Positions 38,217-47,026 of a stretch of 64,000 bases of DNA are shown piece by piece; position 1 is the first letter of the stretch, and every line of letters begins with the position of its first letter. This stretch comes from Saccharomonospora sp. CUA-673 (GTDB taxonomy: Bacteria; Actinomycetota; Actinomycetes; Mycobacteriales; Pseudonocardiaceae): the NCBI RefSeq assembly GCF_001942305.1, contig NZ_MKKE01000066.1, positions 1 to 64,000 on the forward strand, in the 5' to 3' direction. The position numbers and the translations under genes were made by a program. The notes beneath the pieces were generated by a model that ran no database searches, was not told where the DNA came from, and saw only the letters and a program-made list of their open reading frames with translations.

Positions 38217-38228
38217 AGAACATGTTCT
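38217..38228. promoter_or_regulatory. Second KstR-like palindrome
   Basis: AGAACATGTTCT is a perfect 12-bp palindrome with the AACNNGTT core of KstR sites, though the outermost T/A of the consensus are not matched. It lies between the divergent NTF2-like gene (start 38181) and cysQ (start 38280). Confidence 0.65.
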
Positions 38229-38279
38229 CGATACCGGCCCCGTTGTCGTGGTCGGGGTGCGGCTTGGTTTGCTGGGACC

Positions 38280-39017
38280 ATGACGACTGACGCACGATTC
38301 GCCGCGCAGCTCGCGGAAGAGGCCGGCACGCTGTTGCTCGAGGTGCGCGCCGAGGGCGGCGACCTGGCCCCGAAGGAGCTCGGCAAGCGCGGTGACGAGC
38401 GGTCGAATGCGTTGCTGCTGGAGCGGCTCGCGGCCGGGCGTCCGGGTGATGCCGTGTTGTCCGAGGAGTCCGCGGACGATGGTGCGAGGCTCGACGCGGA
38501 CCGGGTGTGGATCATCGATCCGCTCGACGGGACGCGGGAGTTCTCGAAGCCGGGTCGCAGCGATTGGGCCGTGCACGTCGCGTTGTGGCAGCGTGGCCGG
38601 GGCATCACCGATGCCGCGGTGGCGCAGCCGGAGTTGAATGTCGTCTATACGAGCGACGAGGTGAGCCTCGCCGACCGTGCGGGTGCGGGCAAGCTCCTGG
38701 TCAGCGAGAGCAGGCCGCCGTCGTTCGCCGCCGGTGTCGCCGCCGATGTGGGCGGCGTGCTGACGCCCATGGGTTCGGCGGGCGCGAAGGCCATGGCCGT
38801 TCTGCGGGGCGAGGCGGATGCCTACCTGCACGCCGGCGGCCAGTGGGAGTGGGATTCGGCCGCCCCCGCCGGCGTCGTCCAGGCGGCGGGCCTGCACGCG
38901 TCCCGTGTGGACGGTTCGCCGTTGGAGTACAACGCGTCGCACCCGTATCTGCCGGACCTGGTCATCTGCCGTCCCGAGCTGGCCGACGAGATCCTCGAGT
39001 CCATCGCCAGGCACTAG
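38280..39017 (+). CDS. cysQ: 3'(2'),5'-bisphosphate nucleotidase CysQ
   Basis: Inositol-monophosphatase-fold enzyme that dephosphorylates PAP, the by-product of PAPS-dependent sulfation. The 245-residue protein from ATG 38280 has metal-site motifs LSEES (near residue 62), [17 protein letters not shown] (about residues 76-92) and [15 protein letters not shown] (third metal-site motif, WDxAAP). The LDGTREF form and DWAVHVALW are typical of mycobacterial CysQ. Its divergent neighbours include a sulfotransferase that would produce PAP. Confidence 0.92.
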   Translation: MTTDARFAAQLAEEAGTLLLEVRAEGGDLAPKELGKRGDERSNALLLERLAAGRPGDAVLSEESADDGARLDADRVWIIDPLDGTREFSKPGRSDWAVHVALWQRGRGITDAAVAQPELNVVYTSDEVSLADRAGAGKLLVSESRPPSFAAGVAADVGGVLTPMGSAGAKAMAVLRGEADAYLHAGGQWEWDSAAPAGVVQAAGLHASRVDGSPLEYNASHPYLPDLVICRPELADEILESIARH

Positions 39018-39033
39018 AACGGCGCCGAAGAAC

Positions 39034-39127
39034 GCCAACACGCCCGGCGTGGAGTGCTGACACGCCCGGCGTGGAGTGCTGACACGGCGACGCCAGACGC
39101 CAACACGGCGTCGTGAGGTGCTGACAC
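39034..39127 (-). repeat. Family A repeat array, 5 units, inverted
   Basis: GCCAACAC or GCTGACAC, the reverse complement of the core GTGTYRGC, begins at 39034, 39056, 39078, 39099 and 39120 (spacings 22, 22, 21, 21). The array fills the gap between the convergent cysQ and recQ genes. Confidence 0.9.
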
Positions 39128-39145
39128 GGCGACTGGGGTTCGCGC

Positions 39146-40967
39146 CTACCCCAGGGTGGCGAGTTCGGCAAGGATCTGTTCGCCGTACTTGGCGAGTTTG
39201 CTTTCGCCGACGCCGTTGACGCGGCCGAGTTCGTCCATGGTGGTGGGCCGGTCGATGGCGATCTGGCGGAGTGTGGCGTCATGGAAGATCACGTAGGCGG
39301 GGACGCCTGGTCCTTGGCGGTGTTGGAACGCCAGGCGCGGAGGTGCTCGAAGGTCGGCACGGCCTCGTCGGGCAGGTCGGCGGCGCGGGAGGCGGGCTTC
39401 TTGTCCTTGGCGGCTGCGGCGCGGGTGGCGCGCTTCGGCTCGGTGCGCAGGCGCACCGTTCGCCCCTGGTAGAGCACCTCGTCACTGGCGGGCGTGGTGA
39501 CCAGAGTTCCGTATTCGCCTTCGACGGCGAGCAGGCCGGCGGCGAGGAGTTGGCGGATGACGCCGCGCCATTCGGTGTCGCCGAGGTCGGAGCCGACGCC
39601 GAAGACGCTGAGTTCGTCGTGCCGGTACTGGGTGATCTTGGTGGTGGTCTTGCCGCGCAGGATGTCGATGATCTGCCCTGCGCCGAACTTCTGGTTCCGT
39701 TCCCGCTTGAGTCGCACCACGGTGGACAGCAGCTTCTGCGCGGGCACGGTGCCGTCCCACGATTCGGGTGGGGCGAGGCAGGTGTCGCAGTTGCCGCACG
39801 GTTCGCCGTCCTGGCCGAAGTAGGCGAGCAGTTGCACGCGGCGGCATTCGACCGTTTCGCACAGCGCCAGCATCGCGTCGAGGTGGGTGGCCAGGGTGCG
39901 GCGGTGCGCCTGGTCGCCCTCGGAGGACTGGATCATCTTGCGTTGCTGCATGACGTCCTGCAGGCCGTAGGCCAGCCACGCCGTCGACGGCAATCCGTCG
40001 CGACCGGCGCGGCCGGTCTCCTGGTAGTAGCCTTCGACGGACTTCGGCAGGTCGAGGTGTGCGACGAACCGGACGTCGGGTTTGTCGATGCCCATGCCGA
40101 ACGCGATCGTGGCGACCACGACGAGTCCGTCCTCGCGCAGGAAGCGGGCCTGGTGCCGTTCGCGGGTGCCGGAGTCGAGGCCGGCGTGGTACGGCACGGC
40201 GTCGATTCCGTTGCGCACCAAGAGCTCCGCAGTCTCCTCGACGGACTTGCGCGACAGGCAGTAGACGATGCCGGCGTCGCCGTCGTGTTCCCCGCGCAGG
40301 AGTTGCAGCAGCTGTTTGCGCGGTTCGTTCTTCGGCTCGATGCGGTATTGGATGTTGGGCCGGTCGAAGCTGGCGACGTGGTGCAGCGCGTCGTCGAGGC
40401 CGAGGCGCGAGGAGATCTCGGCGTGGGTGGCGCGGGTCGCGGTCGCGGTGAGCGCGATGCGCGGCACGTCGGGCCAGCGTTCGTGCAGTTCCGACAGCGC
40501 GAGGTAGTCGGGCCGGAAGTCGTGGCCCCACTGGGAGACGCAGTGCGCCTCGTCGATGGCGAACAGCGCCACGTGGCCGCGGTCGAGGAGCTGCCGCGTG
40601 GAGTCGAGGTTGAGCCGTTCGGGGGCGAGGTAGAGCAGGTCGAGTCGGCCCTCGAGGAATTCGGCCTCGGTGAGCCTGCGCTCGTCGGGGTTCTGCGTGG
40701 AGTTGAGGAATCCGGCGTTGACGCCGAGTGCGCGCAGTGCGTCGACCTGGTCCTGCATGAGCGCGATCAGCGGGGAGATAACGACGCCCGTCCCCTCCCG
40801 CGCGAGCGCGGGAATCTGGTAGCACAGCGACTTGCCGCCACCGGTCGGCATGAGCACGAGGCGTCGCCGCCTGCGGTGACGTGGTCGACGATCTTCTGCT
40901 GTCCGGGGCGGAACTCGGCATAGCCGAACACACGGTTCAGCACGTCGAGCGGGTCGCGGGAGGTCAC
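39146..40967 (-). CDS. recQ: ATP-dependent DNA helicase RecQ, two indels as sequenced
   Basis: 3'-5' DNA helicase of about 607 residues. From GTG 40967 ([17 protein letters not shown]) one lost base near 40860 precedes [13 protein letters not shown] (motif I); [17 protein letters not shown] (motif II) and AGRDG (motif VI) follow. The zinc-binding cysteines are in CRRVQLL and [10 protein letters not shown], then a winged-helix RQC domain. A second lost G near 39304 separates the HRDC domain ([20 protein letters not shown], ending ELATLG). Repaired length and domain order are normal for RecQ. Confidence 0.92.
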
Positions 40968-41022
40968 GCGCGCGATCCTACGGAACGGCCCCGACACCGC
41001 CCGCCCACCCGACGCCGCGGGC

Positions 41023-41883
41023 TCACCCGAGGCGCACGAGCGCTCCGGTGTCCATGGCCGTCCACACCGCGCCGTCGGGGCCGATCGTGACGCCGTGCGG
41101 TTCGCCGCCGGGCAGGTCGTGGTGGGTGAACCGGCCCTCGGAGTCGACGTGTCCGAGCCGGCCGGCGGCCCATTCGGTGAACCAGCAGCCCCCAGCGGCA
41201 TCGGCGGCCACCGCGTGGGGGCGGGCGTCCCGGTCGGGCAGGGCGAACTCGGTGACGGCACCGTCGACGGTCATCCGCCCCACCGCACCCGCGCCGATCT
41301 CGGCGAACCACAGCTGCCCCGCGCCGGCGGCGATGCCCACCGGTGCGGCACCGGCGGTCGGCAGGGGGTGGACGGTGACGTCGCCGTCCACCGTCACCCG
41401 TGCGACGGCGTCGGCCTGGTTCAATGGGCACCACAGTGCGCCGTCCGGTCCTGCCGCGACGTACGCGGGCATCGCACCGGACGTGCCCAGCGGGAGCGTG
41501 GTCAGCGCGCCGTCGGCGGTGAGCCGCATCAGCGCGTCGGCACGCATGGCGGAGAACCACAGCGCACCGTCCGGCCCCTCGGTGATGCCGTACGGCATGA
41601 CGTCGCCGACCGGGAACCGCGTGACCACCCCGTCGGTGGTGACCCGTGCGATCGCGTTCGCCCGGCCGAGCGTGCACCAGAGTGCGCCGTCCGGTCCTGT
41701 CGTGATGCTCGTCGGCTGCGCGGACGTCTCGCCGACGGCGATCGTGACCTGTTGACCGGAGGCGGACATCCTGCCCACGGCGCCGACGCGGGCCATGGTG
41801 AACCACAGCGCGCCGTCCGGGCCGGTCGTGACGTCGTACGGACCGGAATCCGGGTCGGTCACGGCGAACTCGGTGATGTCCAC
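41023..41883 (-). CDS. Virginiamycin B lyase-like beta-propeller protein
   Basis: A 286-residue protein of seven repeats of the form ITTGPDGALWFT...GRI, the Vgb/SMP-30-like propeller. Vgb linearises streptogramin B antibiotics using two histidines and a glutamate; candidate equivalents are seen in PHAVAADAAGGCWFTEW and GGEPHGVTIGPDG, but I cannot verify them by alignment. No signal peptide. It stands alone between recQ and a secreted hydrolase. It may equally be a housekeeping propeller enzyme. Confidence 0.75.
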   Translation of the reverse strand: MDITEFAVTDPDSGPYDVTTGPDGALWFTMARVGAVGRMSASGQQVTIAVGETSAQPTSITTGPDGALWCTLGRANAIARVTTDGVVTRFPVGDVMPYGITEGPDGALWFSAMRADALMRLTADGALTTLPLGTSGAMPAYVAAGPDGALWCPLNQADAVARVTVDGDVTVHPLPTAGAAPVGIAAGAGQLWFAEIGAGAVGRMTVDGAVTEFALPDRDARPHAVAADAAGGCWFTEWAAGRLGHVDSEGRFTHHDLPGGEPHGVTIGPDGAVWTAMDTGALVRLG

Positions 41884-42039
41884 GGCCTTGACGCTAGAGG
41901 CCCCCGCAACTCGTTTTCCCGTTCCGTCGAGGGTTCATCCGGCCGTGGGGTGTTGATTGCGCGGGGTGGACGGGTGCTGGAAACGTGCTGCGGGGCCGGC
42001 GCAGGGTCGGCCGCGATGTCCAGGACGGGGGATCACCAC

Positions 42040-42963
42040 ATGGCACGGTCGATGCGCACGGTCCTCGCCGCCGCGGCGGCTGCGACGCTGCTCGCCGGAC
42101 CCGCCGCGCACGCCGCACCCACACCGAATGCCGCACCTGCACCGCAGGACGAGCCGCAGCTGCTGCTCGTCCACGGGCACAGCGCGCCCGACGAGGGCAC
42201 GGACTGCAACGGCACGGGCGGTACCTGGGCGGACGCGCTGAACTACTTCGAGAGCGCGGGTGGTCTCGACCGCGACCGGATGACGACCGTCGCCTACTAC
42301 GAGGGCAACGCCGCCGGCGGCCCCAACGAGGGCAACTGCGACGTCACCGTGTCCGAGGCGACCGCCGACACGTCGATCGAGGACATCGCGAAGGACCTCG
42401 CCAACCACGTCCACGACACGTACACCGCCGAGGGGCGTGCGGTGAACATCGCCGCGCACTCGATGGGCGGCCTCGTCACCCGCGTGGCCCTGCTGGGAAC
42501 CGCCGAGGGCTGGGACGGTTTCCCGCCGTCCATGGACGTCGAGAACGTCACCACCGCGGGCACGCCGCACCAGGGCGTGGCGGAGGAGCGCGACGACTAC
42601 ACCGAACAGTGGGACCAGATGGAGCCCGGCTCGGACTTCCTCGAGATGCTGCACGGCGAGGGCCGCGCACTGGGCGACGCCTGGACCGAGGGTACCGACT
42701 GGACTGTCATCGGCTCGGACGCCGACGAGATCGTCGACCACGACTCGGCCCTCGACGACGGCAGCGCCCCCGACCAGGCGTTCGGCTACGTCGACAACGG
42801 CAGCGCCATCGGTCACTCGGGCCTGCGCACCATCTCCGGCCCGCCGCACGACTACAACCTGACCTACCGGAACTCCTCGGGTGAGCACCACACCGCCGAC
42901 GGCTGGGCGCCGCTGAAGACCCTGTTCAAGGCCGCGACCGAGACCGGAGACGGCCTGCCCTAG
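42040..42963 (+). CDS. Secreted alpha/beta-hydrolase (lipase-like)
   Basis: A 307-residue exported protein. ATG 42040 follows GGGGGA by 7-8 nt; the signal peptide MRTVLAAAAAATLLAGPAAH ends at AHA-AP. The nucleophile elbow is AHSMGGLV near residue 143, the oxyanion region LLVHGHSAPDEG near residue 43, and a late histidine in ATGHSGL-like IGHSGLRTI. Likely an esterase or lipase acting outside the cell. Its stop codon overlaps that of the convergent gene by 3 bp. Confidence 0.85.
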   Translation: MARSMRTVLAAAAAATLLAGPAAHAAPTPNAAPAPQDEPQLLLVHGHSAPDEGTDCNGTGGTWADALNYFESAGGLDRDRMTTVAYYEGNAAGGPNEGNCDVTVSEATADTSIEDIAKDLANHVHDTYTAEGRAVNIAAHSMGGLVTRVALLGTAEGWDGFPPSMDVENVTTAGTPHQGVAEERDDYTEQWDQMEPGSDFLEMLHGEGRALGDAWTEGTDWTVIGSDADEIVDHDSALDDGSAPDQAFGYVDNGSAIGHSGLRTISGPPHDYNLTYRNSSGEHHTADGWAPLKTLFKAATETGDGLP

Positions 42964-43724
42964 AGCCCACTCGCCCGCAGGTGCGGGGTCTGCGCGGCCA
43001 ACATGTCGAGCTGAGCGCGCACCGACTCGAACTCCGGGTTCCGGTGCAGGTCCAGCGAGATGGCCGCGGCGCGGTCGGTGGTCTGGGCGAACGACTCCTC
43101 GGCCGAGGACAGCAGATCGGCGATGCGACGCGGAGTGCCGGCGACGGCCTTACCGTCCGGGGCGAGCTCGTCGCCGAGCCTCGCCAGGCGCAGGGCCTCG
43201 GTCAGCTCGTCGTCCAACGTGCTGCCGACGTCGGTCAGCCAGTTCCGGCCGGGTCCCTGCGGCAACGCGCCGACGATGGCGTGGAACGACTGCAACGACG
43301 CGGCGCAGCGGCCGTACGAAGCGGCCCACCGGCCACCGTTCCGCAGGCCCTCCTCGGTGTAGGGCGCGTCGGCGCGGCGCGCCTTCCGGAAGGCGTCCTG
43401 CTCGGCGGACGTCGGGGTGCACAGCCAGGCGCGCGCCAGGAACTGGACGGGTGCGCCCAGGACGCCGAACAGGGCCGCGCCGAGCGGCATGAACACGATC
43501 ATGACGCCGAGGAAGTTCCCCGGGTTCTCGACGTGGTCCGTCACGATCGACCAGACGACGCTGAAGACGAAGCCGATGAGCGCGCCGAGCGCGGCGAAGC
43601 CCGCCCAGCCCGCTCGGGCGAGCCCGTGCGTCACCGGACCGCCGCGCACCGCCATGCGGGCGCGCCAGTCGTCGAAGCGTTCGCCCTTGTGGCGGTGCGG
43701 CACGTGCATTCCCGGAGTGTTCAC
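42960..43724 (-). CDS. Hypothetical membrane protein
   Basis: A 254-residue protein from GTG 43724 (GGGGGAG upstream; ATG 43709 is an alternative). Two or three hydrophobic segments lie at about residues 37-60 and 68-92 (LGALIGFVFSVVWSIV and FLGVMIVFMPLGAALFGVLG). The remaining C-terminal half is soluble and helical with no recognised motif. Function unknown. A family B hairpin lies just upstream. Confidence 0.7.
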   Translation of the reverse strand: MNTPGMHVPHRHKGERFDDWRARMAVRGGPVTHGLARAGWAGFAALGALIGFVFSVVWSIVTDHVENPGNFLGVMIVFMPLGAALFGVLGAPVQFLARAWLCTPTSAEQDAFRKARRADAPYTEEGLRNGGRWAASYGRCAASLQSFHAIVGALPQGPGRNWLTDVGSTLDDELTEALRLARLGDELAPDGKAVAGTPRRIADLLSSAEESFAQTTDRAAAISLDLHRNPEFESVRAQLDMLAAQTPHLRASGL

Positions 43725-43761
43725 GTCCGTTGGACTCCCCCGCAACGCGAGCGGTTCCGAA

Positions 43762-43816
43762 AGCTCCCAAGGGCCCCATAGTCGCGTTGAACGCGACCAA
43801 AGGGCCCTCGGGAGCT
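43762..43816. repeat. Family B hairpin, copy 4 (best preserved)
   Basis: The 27-bp arms (AGCTCCCAAGGGCCCC... ending GTCGCGTT at 43788, and AACGCGAC... ending GGGAGCT at 43816) are complementary apart from about four positions, with almost no loop. It lies 12 bp beyond the stop of the FMN reductase gene and 37 bp before the next co-directional gene. Confidence 0.85.
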
Positions 43817-43828
43817 CTAACGGGGAGG

Positions 43829-44373
43829 TCAGGCGGCGGCGCGGAGCATGTCGATGACCTTGGTGAGGCGCTCGGCGACCTCGATGTCGGTGTACGGGTG
43901 GTTGTCGGCGAACCGGTTCAACGAGCCCGGGATGTCGAGCGTGACGGCGTCGAGGACCGAGCCGCCGGCGATCTTCGCGGCCTTGCGTGCCTCGTCGTGC
44001 GCCCACACGCCGCCGTACTGGCCCAGTGCCGTGCCGACGACCGCGACGGGCTTGTCGGTCATCGCACCGGCCTGGTACGGACGGGACAGCCAGTCGATGG
44101 CGTTCTTCAGCACCGCGGGCATCGTGCCGTTGTACTCGGGCGTGACCAGCAGGAACGCGTTCGCGCGCTCGGCGGCGGTGCGGAGCCGAGCGGCGGCCTC
44201 CGGCAGGTCGGCGTCGGTGTCGATGTCCTCGTTGTAGAACGGGACGTCGCCGAGACCGTCGAACACGGTCAGCGTCACGTCGGAGGGCGCGAGCTTGACA
44301 GCGGCGTCCGCGAGCTGACGGTTGTGCGAACCGGCGCGCAGACTGCGACGAGCGTGAGGATCTCAGCGGACAT
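43829..44373 (-). CDS. NADPH-dependent FMN reductase, frameshifted as sequenced
   Basis: Flavodoxin-fold reductase of about 181 residues. From ATG 44373 the start MSAEILTLV is followed, after restoring one G near 44345 (GTCG to GTCGG), by GSLRAGSHNRQL, the FMN phosphate loop. TPEYNGTMPAVLKNAIDWLSR, the signature of the family, and GTALGQYGGVWAHDEARK are intact. It is divergent from a TetR gene with a palindrome between, so it is probably an inducible quinone or azo reductase. Confidence 0.88.
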
Positions 44374-44444
44374 GGGGCCTCCCGACGTGTGTTCCCTGGT
44401 TGGGTCCTATCGACCGTCGATGGTGCCACCCCGACGGCGATAAG

Positions 44445-44458
44445 CGGACCAGGGTCCG
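44445..44458. promoter_or_regulatory. Palindrome between FMN reductase and TetR genes
   Basis: CGGACC-AG-GGTCCG is a perfect inverted repeat about 70 bp from the reductase start and 83 bp before the TetR start. It is the likely operator of this divergent pair. Confidence 0.6.
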
Positions 44459-44540
44459 GATGATAGTGATCCACGTAACTCGGATCGGCCCGGGTGAACT
44501 CCTGCGCGCGGCCGCAGCCGGGACGTTATCGTCCATTCCT

Positions 44541-45146
44541 GTGTCCGAGCGACGAGTGTTGCCACTGACTCCGACAGGGGAGGAACCGCGTCTCCGCGCG
44601 GACGCCGTCCGCAATCGGGCCCGGCTGCTCGCCGCCGCCGCACGACTCGCCGAAGAGTACGGCGTCGAACACCTGACCATGGACGCGGTCGCCAACGCCG
44701 CCGATGTCGGGAAAGGCACCGTGTTCCGCCGCTTCGGCGACCGGGTCGGGTTGTTGCAGGCCTTGCTGGACCACGTCGAGGTGCGTTTCCAGACCGGCTT
44801 CCTCGAGGGCGATCCGCCGCTCGGGCCCGGTGCGCCGCCGAAGGAGCGGCTCGTCGCGTTCGGCATCGCGGCGTTGCGCCACGACTACGCGCACATCGAG
44901 CTCTACCTTGCCGCGGAAGGGAAACCGGAACGTCGGCACCTCACGCCGTCCCTGCGCGTGCGACATACGCATCTGGTGATGTTGCTGCGCGCGGCGGGCA
45001 CGTCCGGCGACGCCGAACTGCTCGGCCAGGCCCTCCTCGCCTACCTCGACACCTCGCTCGTGCGCCACCTCGTCGTCCAGCGCGAGATGCCCCTCGAGCG
45101 TCTCGAGGCCGGCTGGATCGACCTCGTCGACCGCGTCGCCACCTGA
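44541..45146 (+). CDS. TetR family regulator
   Basis: A 201-residue repressor from GTG 44541 (an earlier TTG at 44400 would add a non-conserved tail across the operator). Helix-turn-helix LTMDAVANAADVGKGTVFRR at about residues 38-57, followed by FGDRVGLLQALLDH. Divergent from the FMN reductase, which is its probable target; relatives of this arrangement respond to quinones or electrophiles. Confidence 0.88.
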   Translation: MSERRVLPLTPTGEEPRLRADAVRNRARLLAAAARLAEEYGVEHLTMDAVANAADVGKGTVFRRFGDRVGLLQALLDHVEVRFQTGFLEGDPPLGPGAPPKERLVAFGIAALRHDYAHIELYLAAEGKPERRHLTPSLRVRHTHLVMLLRAAGTSGDAELLGQALLAYLDTSLVRHLVVQREMPLERLEAGWIDLVDRVAT

Positions 45147-45189
45147 GCGCCCACCGGCACCCACCGGCCCGGCGTCCACAGCTCGACCG

Positions 45190-46260
45190 TCACGCCGGCG
45201 GGCCGCCGATCCGCAGTGCCGTCCTGATCAGTCCATTGCGGACGCCGATTCCGCGGCGGGCCACGGCGATCCGGTTCATGTGCGCCGACCGGGCCGCCAT
45301 CCGCTGCGACGGCCGACGGCGCCGCTCGTCGTAGCGGCGCAGCGCGGTCGCGACGTCGTTCTCGCCGGCCAGCGCGGAGCCGAGTGCCTCGGCGTCGATC
45401 ATCGCCTGGCAGGCACCCTGTCCGAGGTTCGGCGCCATCGCGTGCGCGGCATCGCCGATCAGTGCGACGTTGCCGTCGACGTACGTCGGCAGCGGCGTCG
45501 AGTGGTACAGGTCGTGGTGCAGGATCGATTCCTCTCGCGCGGCATCGATGATCCGCGGAATCGGGTCGTGCCACTGTCCGAAGTGGAACAGGAGCTCGTC
45601 GATGTCGTCGTCCGGGACGTATCCGGGCGGCGCGACGAGCGAGGCGTACCAGTTGGTGACGCCGGGGGCCAACGGGGTGAACCCGAACAGCGCACCCTTG
45701 CCCCAGGTTTCGCCGCCGCGCGGGACGTCGAGCGGGACCGTGCCGCGCCACGCCGTCGAACCCGTGTAGCGAGCCGGGTACTGCTCGCCGAACAGCGCCG
45801 TGCGGGTTCCACTGTGGACACCGTCGGCGCCGACGACGACGTCGTAGCCGCTCGGGACGTCCTCCACCACGGCACCCGTGTGCACCACGCCGTCCGGCAG
45901 CGCACTGCCGAGCAGGTCGAGCAGGGTCGGCCGGGCGATCAGGTACACCGGGTCGCCGTGTTTGCGGGCGATCGCGGTGGTGTCCAGGCGGCCGAGTGTC
46001 GTCCCGTCCGGGGTGTGCAGGGCGCCGTCGGGCTGCGGCCGGCCGAGCTCGCGGAGTCGACGGCCGAGGCCGAGAGCATCCAACGCGGTCAGTGCGCTCG
46101 GCCAGATCCCCAGGCCCGTGCCCGTGGCCGGCGGGGTCGCCGCACGTTCGAACACGGTGACGTCGAGGCCGGCCCGGCGCAGGGAGATGGCGGCGGTCAG
46201 GCCGCCGATGCCGCCACCGATGACGGCCGCGGTCCGTGTCCTGTCGCTGTGTCCGATCAT
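45190..46260 (-). CDS. FAD-dependent monooxygenase
   Basis: Class A flavoprotein monooxygenase of 356 residues, intact. The Rossmann motif is AVIGGGIGGLTAAISLRRAG (residues 12-31), the DG motif is VVGADGVHSGTR near residue 142, and LIGDAAHAMAPNLGQGACQAM near residue 275 is the second FAD motif. Close families include salicylate hydroxylases, TetX and zeaxanthin epoxidase-like enzymes. It is divergent from a TetR gene with two palindromes between, so expression is likely inducible by its aromatic substrate. Confidence 0.9.
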   Translation of the reverse strand: MIGHSDRTRTAAVIGGGIGGLTAAISLRRAGLDVTVFERAATPPATGTGLGIWPSALTALDALGLGRRLRELGRPQPDGALHTPDGTTLGRLDTTAIARKHGDPVYLIARPTLLDLLGSALPDGVVHTGAVVEDVPSGYDVVVGADGVHSGTRTALFGEQYPARYTGSTAWRGTVPLDVPRGGETWGKGALFGFTPLAPGVTNWYASLVAPPGYVPDDDIDELLFHFGQWHDPIPRIIDAAREESILHHDLYHSTPLPTYVDGNVALIGDAAHAMAPNLGQGACQAMIDAEALGSALAGENDVATALRRYDERRRRPSQRMAARSAHMNRIAVARRGIGVRNGLIRTALRIGGPPA

Positions 46261-46271
46261 GTCACGAAGGT

Positions 46272-46285
46272 ACTACAGATGTAGT
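46272..46285. promoter_or_regulatory. TetR operator 1
   Basis: ACTACA-GA-TGTAGT, a perfect inverted repeat 12 bp from the FAD monooxygenase start at 46260. Confidence 0.8.
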
Positions 46286-46290
46286 GAATC

Positions 46291-46306
46291 CACTACTGCT
46301 GTAGTG
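46291..46306. promoter_or_regulatory. TetR operator 2
   Basis: CACTAC-TGCT-GTAGTG, a second inverted repeat with the same CTAC/GTAG half-sites, 8 bp before the TetR start at 46315. The centres of the two sites are about 20 bp apart, roughly two helical turns. Confidence 0.8.
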
Positions 46307-46314
46307 TCCGGTGT

Positions 46315-46865
46315 GTGGTGGGACGGAAGGAGCAGGTCCTCGACGGGGCCATCGCGGTGCTCGGTGAGCAGGGGCTTCGGCAGCTGACGCACCGCAGGGT
46401 CGACGAGGGCGCCGGGTCCCCACCGGGACGACGTCGAATCACTTCCGCAGTCGCGAGGCCCTGCTCGCGGGCGTTCTCGATCGCGTGCTCGAGCTCGAGA
46501 TGGCCGCCTGGGACAGCTTGGCCGCCGAGCTCGGACCGGCGTTCGACATCGAGCGCTTCGTCGACACCCTCGGTCGCCTCGTGCGTCGGCTGACCGGCGA
46601 GGGTCGGGTCGTCACGCAGGCCCGGCTCGCCGTGTTCGTGGAGGCGGGCGTCAACGCCGCGTTGCAGCAGCGGATCAACGAGGCACAGCAGCGACTGCTG
46701 GCCTGGGGGGAACCGGTCGCCGCGGCCCTCGGACTCCGCGAACGCCGGAGCCTGCTGACGCTGCTCGCCGTCGTCGAGGGGCTGATGGTGAACCAGGTCG
46801 CCAACCCCGACCCGGAGTTCGATCCGGAGTCGGCGATCGCGGCCGTGCTGCGTGGCCTGGCGTGA
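46315..46865 (+). CDS. TetR family regulator, frameshifted as sequenced
   Basis: About 183 residues. From GTG 46315 (or 46318) VGRKEQVLDGAIAVLGEQGL and LTHRRVDEGAG are in one frame; restoring one base near 46422 gives PTGTTSNHFRSREALLAGVL, the recognition helix and linker typical of the group. The remainder (LELEMAAWDSLAAELG onward) is intact. Divergent from the FAD monooxygenase across a twin operator. Confidence 0.87.
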
Positions 46866-46924
46866 ACGCAGACCTCGTGCGACGGCTCCGGGGTTTGGGC
46901 TGATTTGTCCGATGTGGATGGTGT

Positions 46925-46947
46925 TGCGGGGTGGTATTCACCCCGCA
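46925..46947. terminator. Hairpin between TetR and phoD
   Basis: TGCGGGGTG-GTATT-CACCCCGCA is a 9-bp perfect stem with a 5-nt loop followed by CTTTCC, 59 bp after the TetR stop. It probably ends the TetR transcript. Confidence 0.65.
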
Positions 46948-47026
46948 CTTTCCTGCGGTCACGTGCCGTTCACGGTGCGCTGTTTGCCTGGCCGGCGCAG
47001 GATCAACGCCGTTCCCAGGAGGTCCG

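Noticed and set aside
46930-46985. PHO box for phoD
   Set aside because: Three TTCACC/GTCACG-like words occur but not at the 11-bp spacing expected for PhoP sites.
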